Of a DNA stretch of 27,595 nt, positions 15,176 to 22,417 are shown one piece after another. The notes under the pieces were generated by a model. The model saw only the letters and a list, made by a program, of their open reading frames with translations. It made no database searches and was not told the origin of the DNA. The first letter of the stretch is position 1. Each line of letters starts with the position of its first letter. Location of the stretch: contig JAAWGY010000004.1 in NCBI GenBank assembly GCA_022795575.1, forward strand, positions 1-27,595, in the 5' to 3' direction. A program made the position numbers and the translations under genes. The DNA comes from Angelakisella sp. (GTDB lineage Bacteria > Bacillota > Clostridia > Oscillospirales > Ruminococcaceae).

Positions 15176-15844
15176 TCATTCCTCGCCTTCGCCCGCCTGG
15201 TCGTCGTGGTCGTAGCGGTACAGCAGATACTCCGGAAGAAAAATACCCAGGGCCAGGGTGAGGGAAAGGACGATGACGGCGGCAATCAGGGTATACTCCA
15301 GGCTGCCAAACAGCCTCCCCTGGCAAAGGACGATCAGGGCAACCAGCAGGATGCGGAAGGTGATTTTGTAGGCGGTCAGCTGGGCCCGGGCGGCGTTTTC
15401 CCGGAACCGTTCATCCATAAAGGTCCCGGACATCCTGCCCTCGTAGAAGAAGCCGAAAAAACCGAAGAACAGGAAAAACACAAAGGGCGAAACATCGCCG
15501 GTGGCGGGGTAGGTCCAAAAGCCAACAAAGCCCAAAAAGCCCAGCAGGCCCAGCAGCCCCAGCCGGGGGTTGATTCTGCGGGTGATGTTTGCCCCTGCGG
15601 GGCTCCGCTTGCGTTTGCGGATGTTCACCATAAGCAGCAGGCAGAGGGCAAAGACATAGATGCAGAACAGCGAGACGGACAGGAGCATGGGCAGGTCCTT
15701 TGGGGTAAAGGTGTAGCTGCCAAGGTCCGTTGGCGTTACCAGGCGGGAATTGTTAAAGGTGACGGCGTACCAGACCGAGAGCAGCATGGCCGCGACGCAA
15801 AAAATCCCGCAGCCGATCCAGAGCTTTGCTTGATTCTTTTTCAT
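15176..15844 (-). CDS. DUF3796 family membrane protein
   Basis: A 222-residue membrane protein with about six hydrophobic segments. It contains the glycine/leucine/phenylalanine-rich runs LGLLGLLGFLGFVGFW and FFLFFGFFGFFYEGRMSGTF that mark DUF3796. AGGAGG lies about 8 nt before ATG 15844. Family members are often found beside small HTH regulators, as here. Biochemical role unknown. The C-terminal tail is acidic (DHDDQAGEGEE). Confidence 0.85.
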   Translation of the reverse strand: MKKNQAKLWIGCGIFCVAAMLLSVWYAVTFNNSRLVTPTDLGSYTFTPKDLPMLLSVSLFCIYVFALCLLLMVNIRKRKRSPAGANITRRINPRLGLLGLLGFLGFVGFWTYPATGDVSPFVFFLFFGFFGFFYEGRMSGTFMDERFRENAARAQLTAYKITFRILLVALIVLCQGRLFGSLEYTLIAAVIVLSLTLALGIFLPEYLLYRYDHDDQAGEGEE

Positions 15845-15867
15845 ATGATGCCTCCTAAAAGTCGAGA

Positions 15868-15921
15868 GATATATTTATCTCTTTACAGGATAAATATATC
15901 ACTTTAAGAGGTGGGTGTCAA
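15868..15921 (-). promoter_or_regulatory. Promoter with palindromic operator for the DUF3796-HTH operon
   Basis: Minus strand TTGACA (15921-15916), 17 bp, TATATT (15898-15893). A perfect inverted repeat, GATATATTTATC (15900-15889) and GATAAATATATC (15879-15868) with a 9-bp spacer, covers the -10 and the transcription start. The geometry is that of a classical repressor operator, most simply bound by the HTH protein of the same operon. Confidence 0.8.
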
Positions 15922-16055
15922 GATAAAATTTGTATGTGGAGGAAGAACAATCCAGCAAACAAATCAGGAGGGGAACCATTTCCTTGGGCGCACGCTTATC
16001 ATTTTAGCATCAGGAAGAAAATGAAGATATTTTACAAGCCAGCAAAAAGATTATC

Positions 16056-16064
16056 TGGTATAAT
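16056..16064 (+). promoter_or_regulatory. Extended -10 promoter of the AraC-EamA-DUF2000 operon
   Basis: TGGTATAAT (16056-16064) is a perfect extended -10 element about 26 bp before the AraC gene start. No good -35 stands at the right distance, which suits an extended -10 or activator-dependent promoter. The 245-bp gap to the divergent DUF3796 gene contains nothing else recognisable. Confidence 0.6.
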
Positions 16065-16089
16065 AGGCATCACCAAGGAGGAAAGCCGC

Positions 16090-16926
16090 ATGAAAAAAGA
16101 AGTGCGAACGGTGGTCTACGATGATGAGCTACACATTGAGGCTTACCGTTTTGAGGGCATTGTACAGCCCTTTCCGAACCATTTTCACGAATACTATGTA
16201 ATTGGTTTCATGGAAGACGGGGAACGTGTCCTATCCTGCAAAAATCAGGAGTACACCATCAAAAGGGGCCATGTTCTTCTGTTCAACCCAGGGGATAACC
16301 ACGCCTGCGTCCAGAGCGACGGCGGGACACTGGATTACCGGGGCTTCAACATCACCAAGGAGGTCATGCTGGATTTGGCGGAGGAAGCTACCGGAAGACG
16401 GGCGCTGCCCGGCTTTTCCTTAAATGTAATCTCTGATGAAGAAGTCACCTGCTACCTGCGCCCGCTCCATGAGCTGGTGATGAAAGGCTCCAATGAGTTT
16501 GGCAAAGAGGAAAATCTGCTGCTCCTGATTTCTCTGCTGATCCAGCAATACAGTCAGCCCTTTGAAGGCAGCGTCCCGGAGTGCCGGGAGGAAATAGAGA
16601 AAGCCTGTGCCTTTATGGAGCAGCATTATGCCGAGCGGATTTACCTGGAGCAGCTCTGCCGTTGTGCTGGGTTGAGCAAATCCACTCTGCTCCGGGCATT
16701 TGCCCGCTCAAAAGGTGTCACACCATACAGCTACCTGGAAAACATTCGTATCGGCAAGGCCAAAAAGCTACTGGAACAAGGTGTCCCTCCCATTGAGGCG
16801 GCGCTGCAAACCGGCTTCTCCGATCAGAGCCACTTCTCCAATTATTTCAGCCGATTTATTGGACTGGCCCCCGGTATCTATCGGGATATCTTCAGAGATA
16901 CGGAGGAAATGCCGCATGAAAGGTAA
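16090..16926 (+). CDS. AraC-family transcriptional regulator
   Basis: A 278-residue regulator. The N-terminal half is an AraC-type cupin ligand-binding domain (FPNHFHEYYVIGFMEDGER, then RGHVLLFNPGDNHAC). The C-terminal half (about 175-270) holds two HTH motifs, LEQLCRCAGLSKSTLLRAF and PIEAALQTGFSDQSHFSNYF, typical of the family. ATG 16090 follows AAGGAGG. Its end overlaps the exporter gene by 11 nt, so it is co-transcribed with and probably controls that exporter. The ligand is unknown; an amino acid or amine would fit the EamA partner. Confidence 0.94.
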   Translation: MKKEVRTVVYDDELHIEAYRFEGIVQPFPNHFHEYYVIGFMEDGERVLSCKNQEYTIKRGHVLLFNPGDNHACVQSDGGTLDYRGFNITKEVMLDLAEEATGRRALPGFSLNVISDEEVTCYLRPLHELVMKGSNEFGKEENLLLLISLLIQQYSQPFEGSVPECREEIEKACAFMEQHYAERIYLEQLCRCAGLSKSTLLRAFARSKGVTPYSYLENIRIGKAKKLLEQGVPPIEAALQTGFSDQSHFSNYFSRFIGLAPGIYRDIFRDTEEMPHER

Positions 16927-17830
16927 AAACACGGCGGGACACTTCTCTGCTCTGCTTACAATTATTGTTTGGGGAACGACCTTTATCTCAACCAAAATTC
17001 TGCTGGCAGACTTCCAGCCGGTAGAGATACTGTTCTTCCGCTTCGTTATGGGGCTGCTGGCTCTGCTGATTGCTTGCCCCCGGCGCTTGAAGGGGACGAA
17101 CCGGCGGCAGGAGCTGGCTTTTGCCGCAGCGGGCCTGTGTGGGATATGCCTTTACTACCTGCTGGAAAATATCGCGCTCACTTACACAATGGCCTCTAAC
17201 GTTGGCGTGATTATCTCCGTAGCCCCGTTTTTTACGGCAATCCTGTCCCACCTGTTTCTGAAAGAGGAAAAGCCCCATGCCAGCTTTTTCATTGGCTTTG
17301 TAGTCGCAATGGCTGGGATTGCCCTTATCAGCTTCAATGGCTCCCAGCTGGAGCTGAACCCCGCCGGAGATTTGCTGGCGCTGCTGGCCGCACTAATTTG
17401 GGCCTGCTATTCTGTGCTGACAAAGAAAATCAGCGGCTACGGCTACCACACCATTCTCACCACCCGGCGAGTGTTCTGCTATGGCGTCCTGTTTATGCTT
17501 CCGACACTATTCCTGTTCGATTTCAAGCCGGAATTGACAAGGTTTGCAAATCCTGTGTACCTGTTCAACATTCTTTTTTTGGGGCTGGGGGCGTCGGCCC
17601 TGTGCTTTGTCACCTGGAATTTCGCGGTTAAGGTGTTGGGCGCGGTCAAGACGAGCGTTTACATCTATATGGTTCCTGTCATTACAGTGGTAACTTCCGT
17701 GGCAATCCTCCATGAAGAAATTACCGCTCTGGCCGCTGTTGGAACGGTTCTGACGCTGGCGGGCCTGCTCCTATCCGAGCGTAAACTATTTTTGAGAAAA
17801 GAGGCACCGCAAAATGGACTGGCAAAATGA
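16916..17830 (+). CDS. EamA-family (DMT superfamily) transporter
   Basis: A 304-residue membrane protein with about ten helices in two EamA repeats (about 5-135 and 150-290). Family marks include TIIVWGTTFISTKILL in helix 1, ENIALTYTMASNVGVIISV, and ALIWACYSVLTKKI opening the second repeat. DMT proteins of this type mostly export amino acids, metabolites or drugs. ATG 16916 has GGAGG upstream and overlaps the AraC gene; the 3' end overlaps the DUF2000 gene by 17 nt. This tight coupling points to one function shared by the three products. Confidence 0.93.
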   Translation: MKGKNTAGHFSALLTIIVWGTTFISTKILLADFQPVEILFFRFVMGLLALLIACPRRLKGTNRRQELAFAAAGLCGICLYYLLENIALTYTMASNVGVIISVAPFFTAILSHLFLKEEKPHASFFIGFVVAMAGIALISFNGSQLELNPAGDLLALLAALIWACYSVLTKKISGYGYHTILTTRRVFCYGVLFMLPTLFLFDFKPELTRFANPVYLFNILFLGLGASALCFVTWNFAVKVLGAVKTSVYIYMVPVITVVTSVAILHEEITALAAVGTVLTLAGLLLSERKLFLRKEAPQNGLAK

Positions 17831-18236
17831 AAAGTGCGTCATGGTAATTGACGAGAGTCTACCGTTGGGTATTATCGCAAACACGGCGGCAATCATGGGG
17901 ATTACCCTGGGAAAGAAAATGCCGGAGGTGGTAGGGGCTGACGTGACCGACCAAAGCGGAAAGGAGCATCTTGGCATCATCGAATTTCCTGTGCCCATCC
18001 TGCGGGGTTCGCCGGAGATTATCAAGCAGATACGGGAAAAGCTCTACCAACCTGATTTTCAGGATTTGACAGTGGTGGATTTCTCCGATTTGGCCCAGGG
18101 CTGCAAGACATATGACGAATTTATTGAGAAAATAGGCCATGTTCCCGAAAGTACCCTGCAATATTTCGGCGTTGCCATCTGCGGCCCCAAGAAAAAGGTC
18201 AATAAGCTCACCGGGAGTATACCCTTATTACGATAA
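17814..18236 (+). CDS. DUF2000 family protein
   Basis: A 140-residue soluble protein matching DUF2000: KCVMVIDESLPLGIIANTAAIMG at the N-terminus (here residues 7-29), then EVVGADVTDQSGKEHLGIIEFPVPIL. The family has a peptidyl-tRNA-hydrolase-II-like fold but no proven function. It starts inside the end of the exporter gene (17-nt overlap), so it depends on coupled translation. Its occurrence with an AraC regulator and EamA exporter suggests a role in metabolising or sensing the exported compound, which is inference. Confidence 0.9.
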   Translation: MDWQNEKCVMVIDESLPLGIIANTAAIMGITLGKKMPEVVGADVTDQSGKEHLGIIEFPVPILRGSPEIIKQIREKLYQPDFQDLTVVDFSDLAQGCKTYDEFIEKIGHVPESTLQYFGVAICGPKKKVNKLTGSIPLLR

Positions 18237-18262
18237 ATCAATATATAAAGATTGCCCTGCCG

Positions 18263-18290
18263 TACGACGGCAAAAGAAAAAGCCGTCGTA
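18263..18290. repeat. Inverted repeat between convergent operons
   Basis: A perfect 9-bp inverted repeat (TACGACGGC 18263-18271, GCCGTCGTA 18282-18290) with a 10-nt A-rich loop. No T tract follows on either strand, so it is not a clear terminator. With the stronger hairpin 25 bp further on it fills the gap between the plus-strand DUF2000 gene and the minus-strand permease fragment. Confidence 0.6.
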
Positions 18291-18314
18291 TAAGCAGCGT
18301 ATGGTTACGCCCGA

Positions 18315-18346
18315 AGCGGCGGCTTTGAGAAATCAAAGCCGCCGCT
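18315..18346. terminator. Strong GC hairpin with GAAA loop at the convergent junction
   Basis: A perfect 14-bp stem (AGCGGCGGCTTTGA 18315-18328 with its complement 18333-18346) around a GAAA tetraloop. On the plus strand CCTTTGCCCTTCTGTTT follows, a weak terminator tail; on the minus strand there is none. The stop codon of the permease fragment (18335-18333) lies inside the stem, which is unusual and suggests sequence was joined here. Confidence 0.6.
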
Positions 18347-18752
18347 CCTTTGCCCTTCTGTTTGACCGGGCGCAGAGGATGCACCCTAACAGCTCCGCCC
18401 CCTTCCAGGTGGAGACTGCCAGCACCACTGCCAGCAGCCCGGCGGTTTTGGTGAGTAGTGTGTAGGCTCCCAAAGCGGCTGTATAGGAAAACACCAGGCT
18501 CCAATTTTCAAAGGGAAGCATAAGGATATTTTCCATGCCGGCCCCTCTGCCTTCGGCGGAGAGGGCCTGCCACATGAGCCCGGCGGAGAAGCTGCTGACC
18601 ATCAGATACAGGACAGCGGGAGCAACTTGTATCTGAAAGCCGGTGATGTGTAGGCCCCAATACACCACCAGGTACAAAAAAAGCGCCCGAGCCAGCCGCC
18701 CATAGCCGTCTCCAAACAGATTTTTGGCGACGGCCTCAAGGCTCCTTTTCAT
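18333..18752 (-). pseudogene. ABC-2-like transporter permease, apparently C-terminally truncated
   Basis: A 139-residue reading frame that starts inside the end of the ATPase gene (17-nt overlap, GGAGG upstream). It has three hydrophobic segments (LARALFLYLVVYWGLHITGF, VAPAVLYLMVSSFSAGLMW, LVFSYTAALGAYTLL) and part of a fourth. It then stops after a basic tail, RSNRRAKERRL, whose codons run into a perfect hairpin. Permeases working with such ATPases usually have six or more helices, so the natural C-terminus seems lost by deletion or recombination near 18365. A functional short permease acting as a multimer cannot be excluded. Confidence 0.6.
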
Positions 18753-19443
18753 CCTGCAAAGCCTCCCGAATGTTGGTAGCATTGATTTCCTCGCCCTCAA
18801 AGCTCCGCCGGAGCTGCCCTTTCTCCAGCACCAGCACCCGGTCAGCGGTCAGGGTGATACTCTCCAGGATGTGGGAAGAGAACAGGACAGTGCCGTGCTC
18901 CTTGTATCCGCCAATCAGCTGGTAGAGATATTCTGTGCTCTGAAAATCCAAGCCATTTACCGGTTCATCCAACAGAAGCAGCTCCGGCCTCAGGGCAAAG
19001 GCTGTCATCAGGAACACCTTTTTCCGGTTGCCGGTGGATAGATCTTTTAACAGCGTATTAACGTAGCTCTCGAAGTGAAAGCCCTCCACCAGCCCGGCCA
19101 CATCCGGCAGCTCCTTTTTGTATGCCGCCACCACATAGGAGAGGTACTCCCGAAAGGTGAAGTACCGGAAGGAGTTGTCCTCGGCAAAGACGGTGTAGCG
19201 GCACAGCTTGAAGCCCTTGTCGCGGAAAGCCGCCGGCTGTCCATGAAGCCGGATACCATCACAGCGGAATTTCTCATGCAGGCCGGACAGGGTTTTCAAA
19301 AAGGTGGTCTTTCCGGCCCCGTTGAGGCCGATAAGCCCCACTACCTCCTGAGGCCACAGCTGGAGGGAGAATCCGGACAGCACATGATTTCCCTCGTTGT
19401 ACCACGCATGGAGCTTTTGCAGCTCCAGGACAGGTTCGCTCAC
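18736..19443 (-). CDS. ABC transporter ATP-binding protein (ABC-2/CcmA-like)
   Basis: A 235-residue ATPase. Walker A is GLNGAGKTT (39-47), Walker B ends LLLLDEPVNGLD and the switch histidine is in SSHILES. The signature reads LSTGNRKKV, not the usual LSGGQ, a change seen in some ABC-2 export ATPases. It starts at GTG 19443, overlapping the stop of the small membrane protein gene by 4 nt, and its end overlaps the permease fragment. If the permease is broken this ATPase may be idle or use another permease. Confidence 0.9.
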   Translation of the reverse strand: MSEPVLELQKLHAWYNEGNHVLSGFSLQLWPQEVVGLIGLNGAGKTTFLKTLSGLHEKFRCDGIRLHGQPAAFRDKGFKLCRYTVFAEDNSFRYFTFREYLSYVVAAYKKELPDVAGLVEGFHFESYVNTLLKDLSTGNRKKVFLMTAFALRPELLLLDEPVNGLDFQSTEYLYQLIGGYKEHGTVLFSSHILESITLTADRVLVLEKGQLRRSFEGEEINATNIREALQDEKEP

Positions 19444-19622
19444 GGCCGGTCATCTCCCTTTTTCCCATTATCCTTTTTCCAGGAAGTATAGACGGAGCAG
19501 CCGAAAGCAATCCCCATTAGGGCAGAAAGCCCACACCATGCCAGATTGCCCTTGGCCCCGCTGATGAGAGCTGCCGCCAGCCAAATCAGCGCCAGGATGC
19601 CGCGAATGTATCTGTGACGCAT
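19440..19622 (-). CDS. Small membrane protein, 60 residues
   Basis: A short protein with two hydrophobic segments, ILALIWLAAALISGA and LSALMGIAFGCSVYTSW, and a charged C-terminal tail (KKDNGKKGDDRP). GGAGGG stands 7 nt before ATG 19622; a GTG one codon earlier is the alternative start. It overlaps the ATPase gene by 4 nt (GTGA), a sign of coupled translation. I do not recognise a family. The position suggests an accessory subunit of the ABC transporter. Confidence 0.75.
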   Translation of the reverse strand: MRHRYIRGILALIWLAAALISGAKGNLAWCGLSALMGIAFGCSVYTSWKKDNGKKGDDRP

Positions 19623-19667
19623 CACGATTCCCTCCTTAATACCGGTTGTTTTGAGAATATATCTGCC

Positions 19668-19871
19668 CTACAGCTTCTGGAAAATCACCGCTCGCTCCTT
19701 CATCGAGATTTTCCCCACCTGGTACCCATAGCTGGCCAGCTCCTTTTTGTACTTCAAAAAGGAGTGGTCTATGGGGATTCCCGCAATCTCTTGAATCTGC
19801 ATAAATGTCAATTTGAACGAAGGCCTTCCGTCCTTTTGGATATAAGCCCACAGCGCGTCGTATTTGCTCAT
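19668..19871 (-). CDS. DUF7662-like small protein, 67 residues
   Basis: A compact soluble protein opening with MSKYDALWAYIQKDG and continuing with a segment resembling the DUF7662 family (KLTFMQIQEIAGIPIDHSFL, then YGYQVGKISMKERAVIFQKL). The layout looks like a small winged-helix fold, and a DNA-binding role is possible but unproven. CAGGAGG lies just before the ATG. It is first in a transcript with the small membrane protein (45-bp gap), ATPase and permease fragment, the usual place for a dedicated regulator. Confidence 0.75.
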   Translation of the reverse strand: MSKYDALWAYIQKDGRPSFKLTFMQIQEIAGIPIDHSFLKYKKELASYGYQVGKISMKERAVIFQKL

Positions 19872-19907
19872 GTTGACCTCCTGTCCCTCTTGTTTCCCCA
19901 GCGAATT

Positions 19908-19936
19908 ATTATACTGCGTTTCCCCTCTACCAACAA
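19908..19936 (-). promoter_or_regulatory. Promoter of the DUF7662-ABC operon
   Basis: Minus strand TTGTTG (19936-19931), 17 bp, perfect TATAAT (19913-19908), about 37 bp before the DUF7662 start. The remainder of the gap to the module 2 permease (to 19996) shows no clear terminator. Confidence 0.75.
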
Positions 19937-19996
19937 GAGAACGAGACGCCCCTTGTCATCAACTGCTTTTTGTATGCTATGAACGGTTCCAATGTG

Positions 19997-22372
19997 TTAA
20001 TCTATCGCCCGCAGCTGCTCAATCAAAGGCTGCCTTTTCTGCCTGCTGACCGTCCATGCGGACAGCAGAACTTCCAGACCGAACAGCACCAGGAGAAACA
20101 AACCCATTTCCAGTATCGGAAATTGATAGGGCACGATCTTGCCGGCAAAGGATTTTCTGCTGACCTCCCGACACACCGCCACCGCAATCGGAAATCCGAT
20201 CAGTAGAACAGCCAGGGCGGCAAAGGCCGCATAGCAGAGTCCCTCGCAAATGTTCATCCAGCATAGCTGCCTGCCGGTCAGGCCGATGGAGCGCAGGATG
20301 CTGCTTTCACGCCTGCGGGACATCTGGTTGGAAAGGGTTGTATTGATCAGATTGATGACGCCAAACAGGAAAATCAGCCAGGAGAGCACCTTCATACTGC
20401 CGAAAATGAGGCTGCTCTGCATCTTCTCATACGCAATGCGCGTCCCGATGGTATCCAGACCAAGATTGCTGCGGCTGGATAAAATTTCCTTCAGGCCGCT
20501 TTCCACACGCTCTGCCTTTCCCGGGTCGCTGACGATGCTCCAGGAGTAGTCAAAGTTCTCAATCTCAGGGTGAAGCTCCCGGAACAGCTCCTCCGGCGCG
20601 AACAGCGCCACCGAATCCAGGGCAAGGGCCCCGTGTCCGTTGTTTGTCACCCTTGCCGGGTAAAACAGGCCGGATATGGTGACGGTCACGGTCTCCCGGC
20701 CCAGGGACAGTTCCATGGCAGCCCCGACATCCATCTCCCCATGGTACTTCTGATAGCTTGTACTCAGAAGAATGCTGTGGGCGTCCGCTGGCATGGCGCC
20801 GGATACCAGTGCGGCCTCTACATCCGGGCGGTTTGCCTCCGTCAGCATATCGCACATACCGGCCTCGGCGCTTGCAGAGGTTCCAAATTTTGCGTGCAGA
20901 GCTTGGCGGGTGAGCAGCACATCCGTCACACCGTCTACCGATAAAATTTCCTGCCGCAGCCCGTCATTCAGCGGATTCCCCGCGGCCATGACCTCTTCCT
21001 CCGGCTGCTCCGAGGACAGGTAGACTTTATAGTCCCCATCCGGGAAGAACAACCTTGCGGCCTGCTCCGGCGAGCGGGTCAGGACTACGGAGGACACAAT
21101 CAAAAGCAGGATGCCGCCCAGACTGAGAGAGGCCGCGATGCTTACCGCCCTTTTGCGGTCGCGCTGGAAGTTCGCCAATCCCATAGCTACGGGGCCCAGC
21201 CTGGTGCGTTTCTTCCGGCTGTGTATCCTCTCCGGCCCGGCGGAAAAGCGTACCGCCTCCAGCGGCGAAATACCGGCGGCTATTTTTACCGGCTTGTGGA
21301 TGGAGACAGACACCATGAGCCAGCAGGCCAGGACGGTCAGAAGCACAGAAAACCCATAGCAGAGCCCGTGAAATCCTTTTGGGAAGAGAAGAACACCACC
21401 GGCAACGCCCAACAGCACGCCAAGCAAAATGCCAATGCTGCCCAGCAGCCGGCCCTCCCGTTTTACCATGCGCCGGATCTGTTTGGGCGTCGCCCCGATG
21501 GTACGCAGCTGTCCATAGCTCTGAATCTTATCCTGGATGGAGATACGGAAGATACTCTGGATGACCACATAGCCGCCAACCAGCACCAGGGCCGCGATGC
21601 CGCCGGTGGTGGCAAAGTCAATGGACTTGGAATAATAGGCAAAGTAGCTGCTGTTCATGCTCACATGGGGAAGGCCATACCGGGCAGCAATCCCCTGGCA
21701 GTATGTGGTCATAGCCTCCTGGCTCAGCTGTTTATCGTCCTGAAAATGCACATAGGCGCGATACCCGGCGGGATCAAATCCGGCCCACTGGGTCAAGGCT
21801 GTCTTGGAAACGGCAATGGCGCAGGCATTTGCTTCCTTTTCCCCCACGTTGGACAGGATGCCAGTCACGGTATAGTCGCCATGAAAGCTCTCGGTGTCCA
21901 ATCGAACCGTTTCACCGATTTTGGCACCGGAACCGTAGGCGGAGAGGAAATATTCGCTGACAGCGACCTCGTTCGCCTGCACCGGGAGCTCTCCCTTTAC
22001 CAGCTCCATCTGACCGCGGGCAATATGGATCATGTCGCTGTCGCAGTACACATAGGAGGCGTTGTAGCCCTGCTCCGAATGCTCCTGTCCCAACAGATAG
22101 TATTCGCCCACTCGGGCAAGCTCCGGCAGGTCTTTCAGCGCCGCCACATCGGACGCCTCCACGCCGGTGAACACCGCCTCGTAGGTATCGGCCACCTGAC
22201 TCCGCTGGATTTGCGCTACGGAAACGGACAGAATTGCCGCAAAGGAGATCAGGAACGCCGCCAGGGCAACGGCAATTACCACCATCAAGTTCCGGCGGCT
22301 TTCGCTGGCAAGGCTCCGCTTTGCCAGCCTTTTTACAATGGCGCCGGTGTCGTTCTCAAAGGGCCAGGTCAT
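19997..22372 (-). CDS. FtsX-like ABC transporter permease, second of module 2
   Basis: A 791-residue permease of the duplicated FtsX/MacB type: helix 1 (about 28-52), a first extracellular domain (to about 260), helices 2-4, helix 5 (about 410-430), a second extracellular domain, then three C-terminal helices ending RQKRQPLIEQLRAID. It opens with TWPFENDT and is homologous over its length to the upstream permease, so the two probably form a heterodimer driven by the module ATPase. GGAGG lies 10 nt before ATG 22372, and 45 bp separate it from the upstream gene. Confidence 0.93.
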   Translation of the reverse strand: MTWPFENDTGAIVKRLAKRSLASESRRNLMVVIAVALAAFLISFAAILSVSVAQIQRSQVADTYEAVFTGVEASDVAALKDLPELARVGEYYLLGQEHSEQGYNASYVYCDSDMIHIARGQMELVKGELPVQANEVAVSEYFLSAYGSGAKIGETVRLDTESFHGDYTVTGILSNVGEKEANACAIAVSKTALTQWAGFDPAGYRAYVHFQDDKQLSQEAMTTYCQGIAARYGLPHVSMNSSYFAYYSKSIDFATTGGIAALVLVGGYVVIQSIFRISIQDKIQSYGQLRTIGATPKQIRRMVKREGRLLGSIGILLGVLLGVAGGVLLFPKGFHGLCYGFSVLLTVLACWLMVSVSIHKPVKIAAGISPLEAVRFSAGPERIHSRKKRTRLGPVAMGLANFQRDRKRAVSIAASLSLGGILLLIVSSVVLTRSPEQAARLFFPDGDYKVYLSSEQPEEEVMAAGNPLNDGLRQEILSVDGVTDVLLTRQALHAKFGTSASAEAGMCDMLTEANRPDVEAALVSGAMPADAHSILLSTSYQKYHGEMDVGAAMELSLGRETVTVTISGLFYPARVTNNGHGALALDSVALFAPEELFRELHPEIENFDYSWSIVSDPGKAERVESGLKEILSSRSNLGLDTIGTRIAYEKMQSSLIFGSMKVLSWLIFLFGVINLINTTLSNQMSRRRESSILRSIGLTGRQLCWMNICEGLCYAAFAALAVLLIGFPIAVAVCREVSRKSFAGKIVPYQFPILEMGLFLLVLFGLEVLLSAWTVSRQKRQPLIEQLRAID

Positions 22373-22417
22373 AATAGCATACCTCCTTTGGCTGCAATCC
22401 TTCCCTTCCGGGCGGGG

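Noticed and set aside
18139..18465. Plus-strand frame of 108 codons across the convergent junction
   Set aside because: It starts inside the DUF2000 gene out of frame, has no ribosome binding site and passes through both hairpins; no family recognised.
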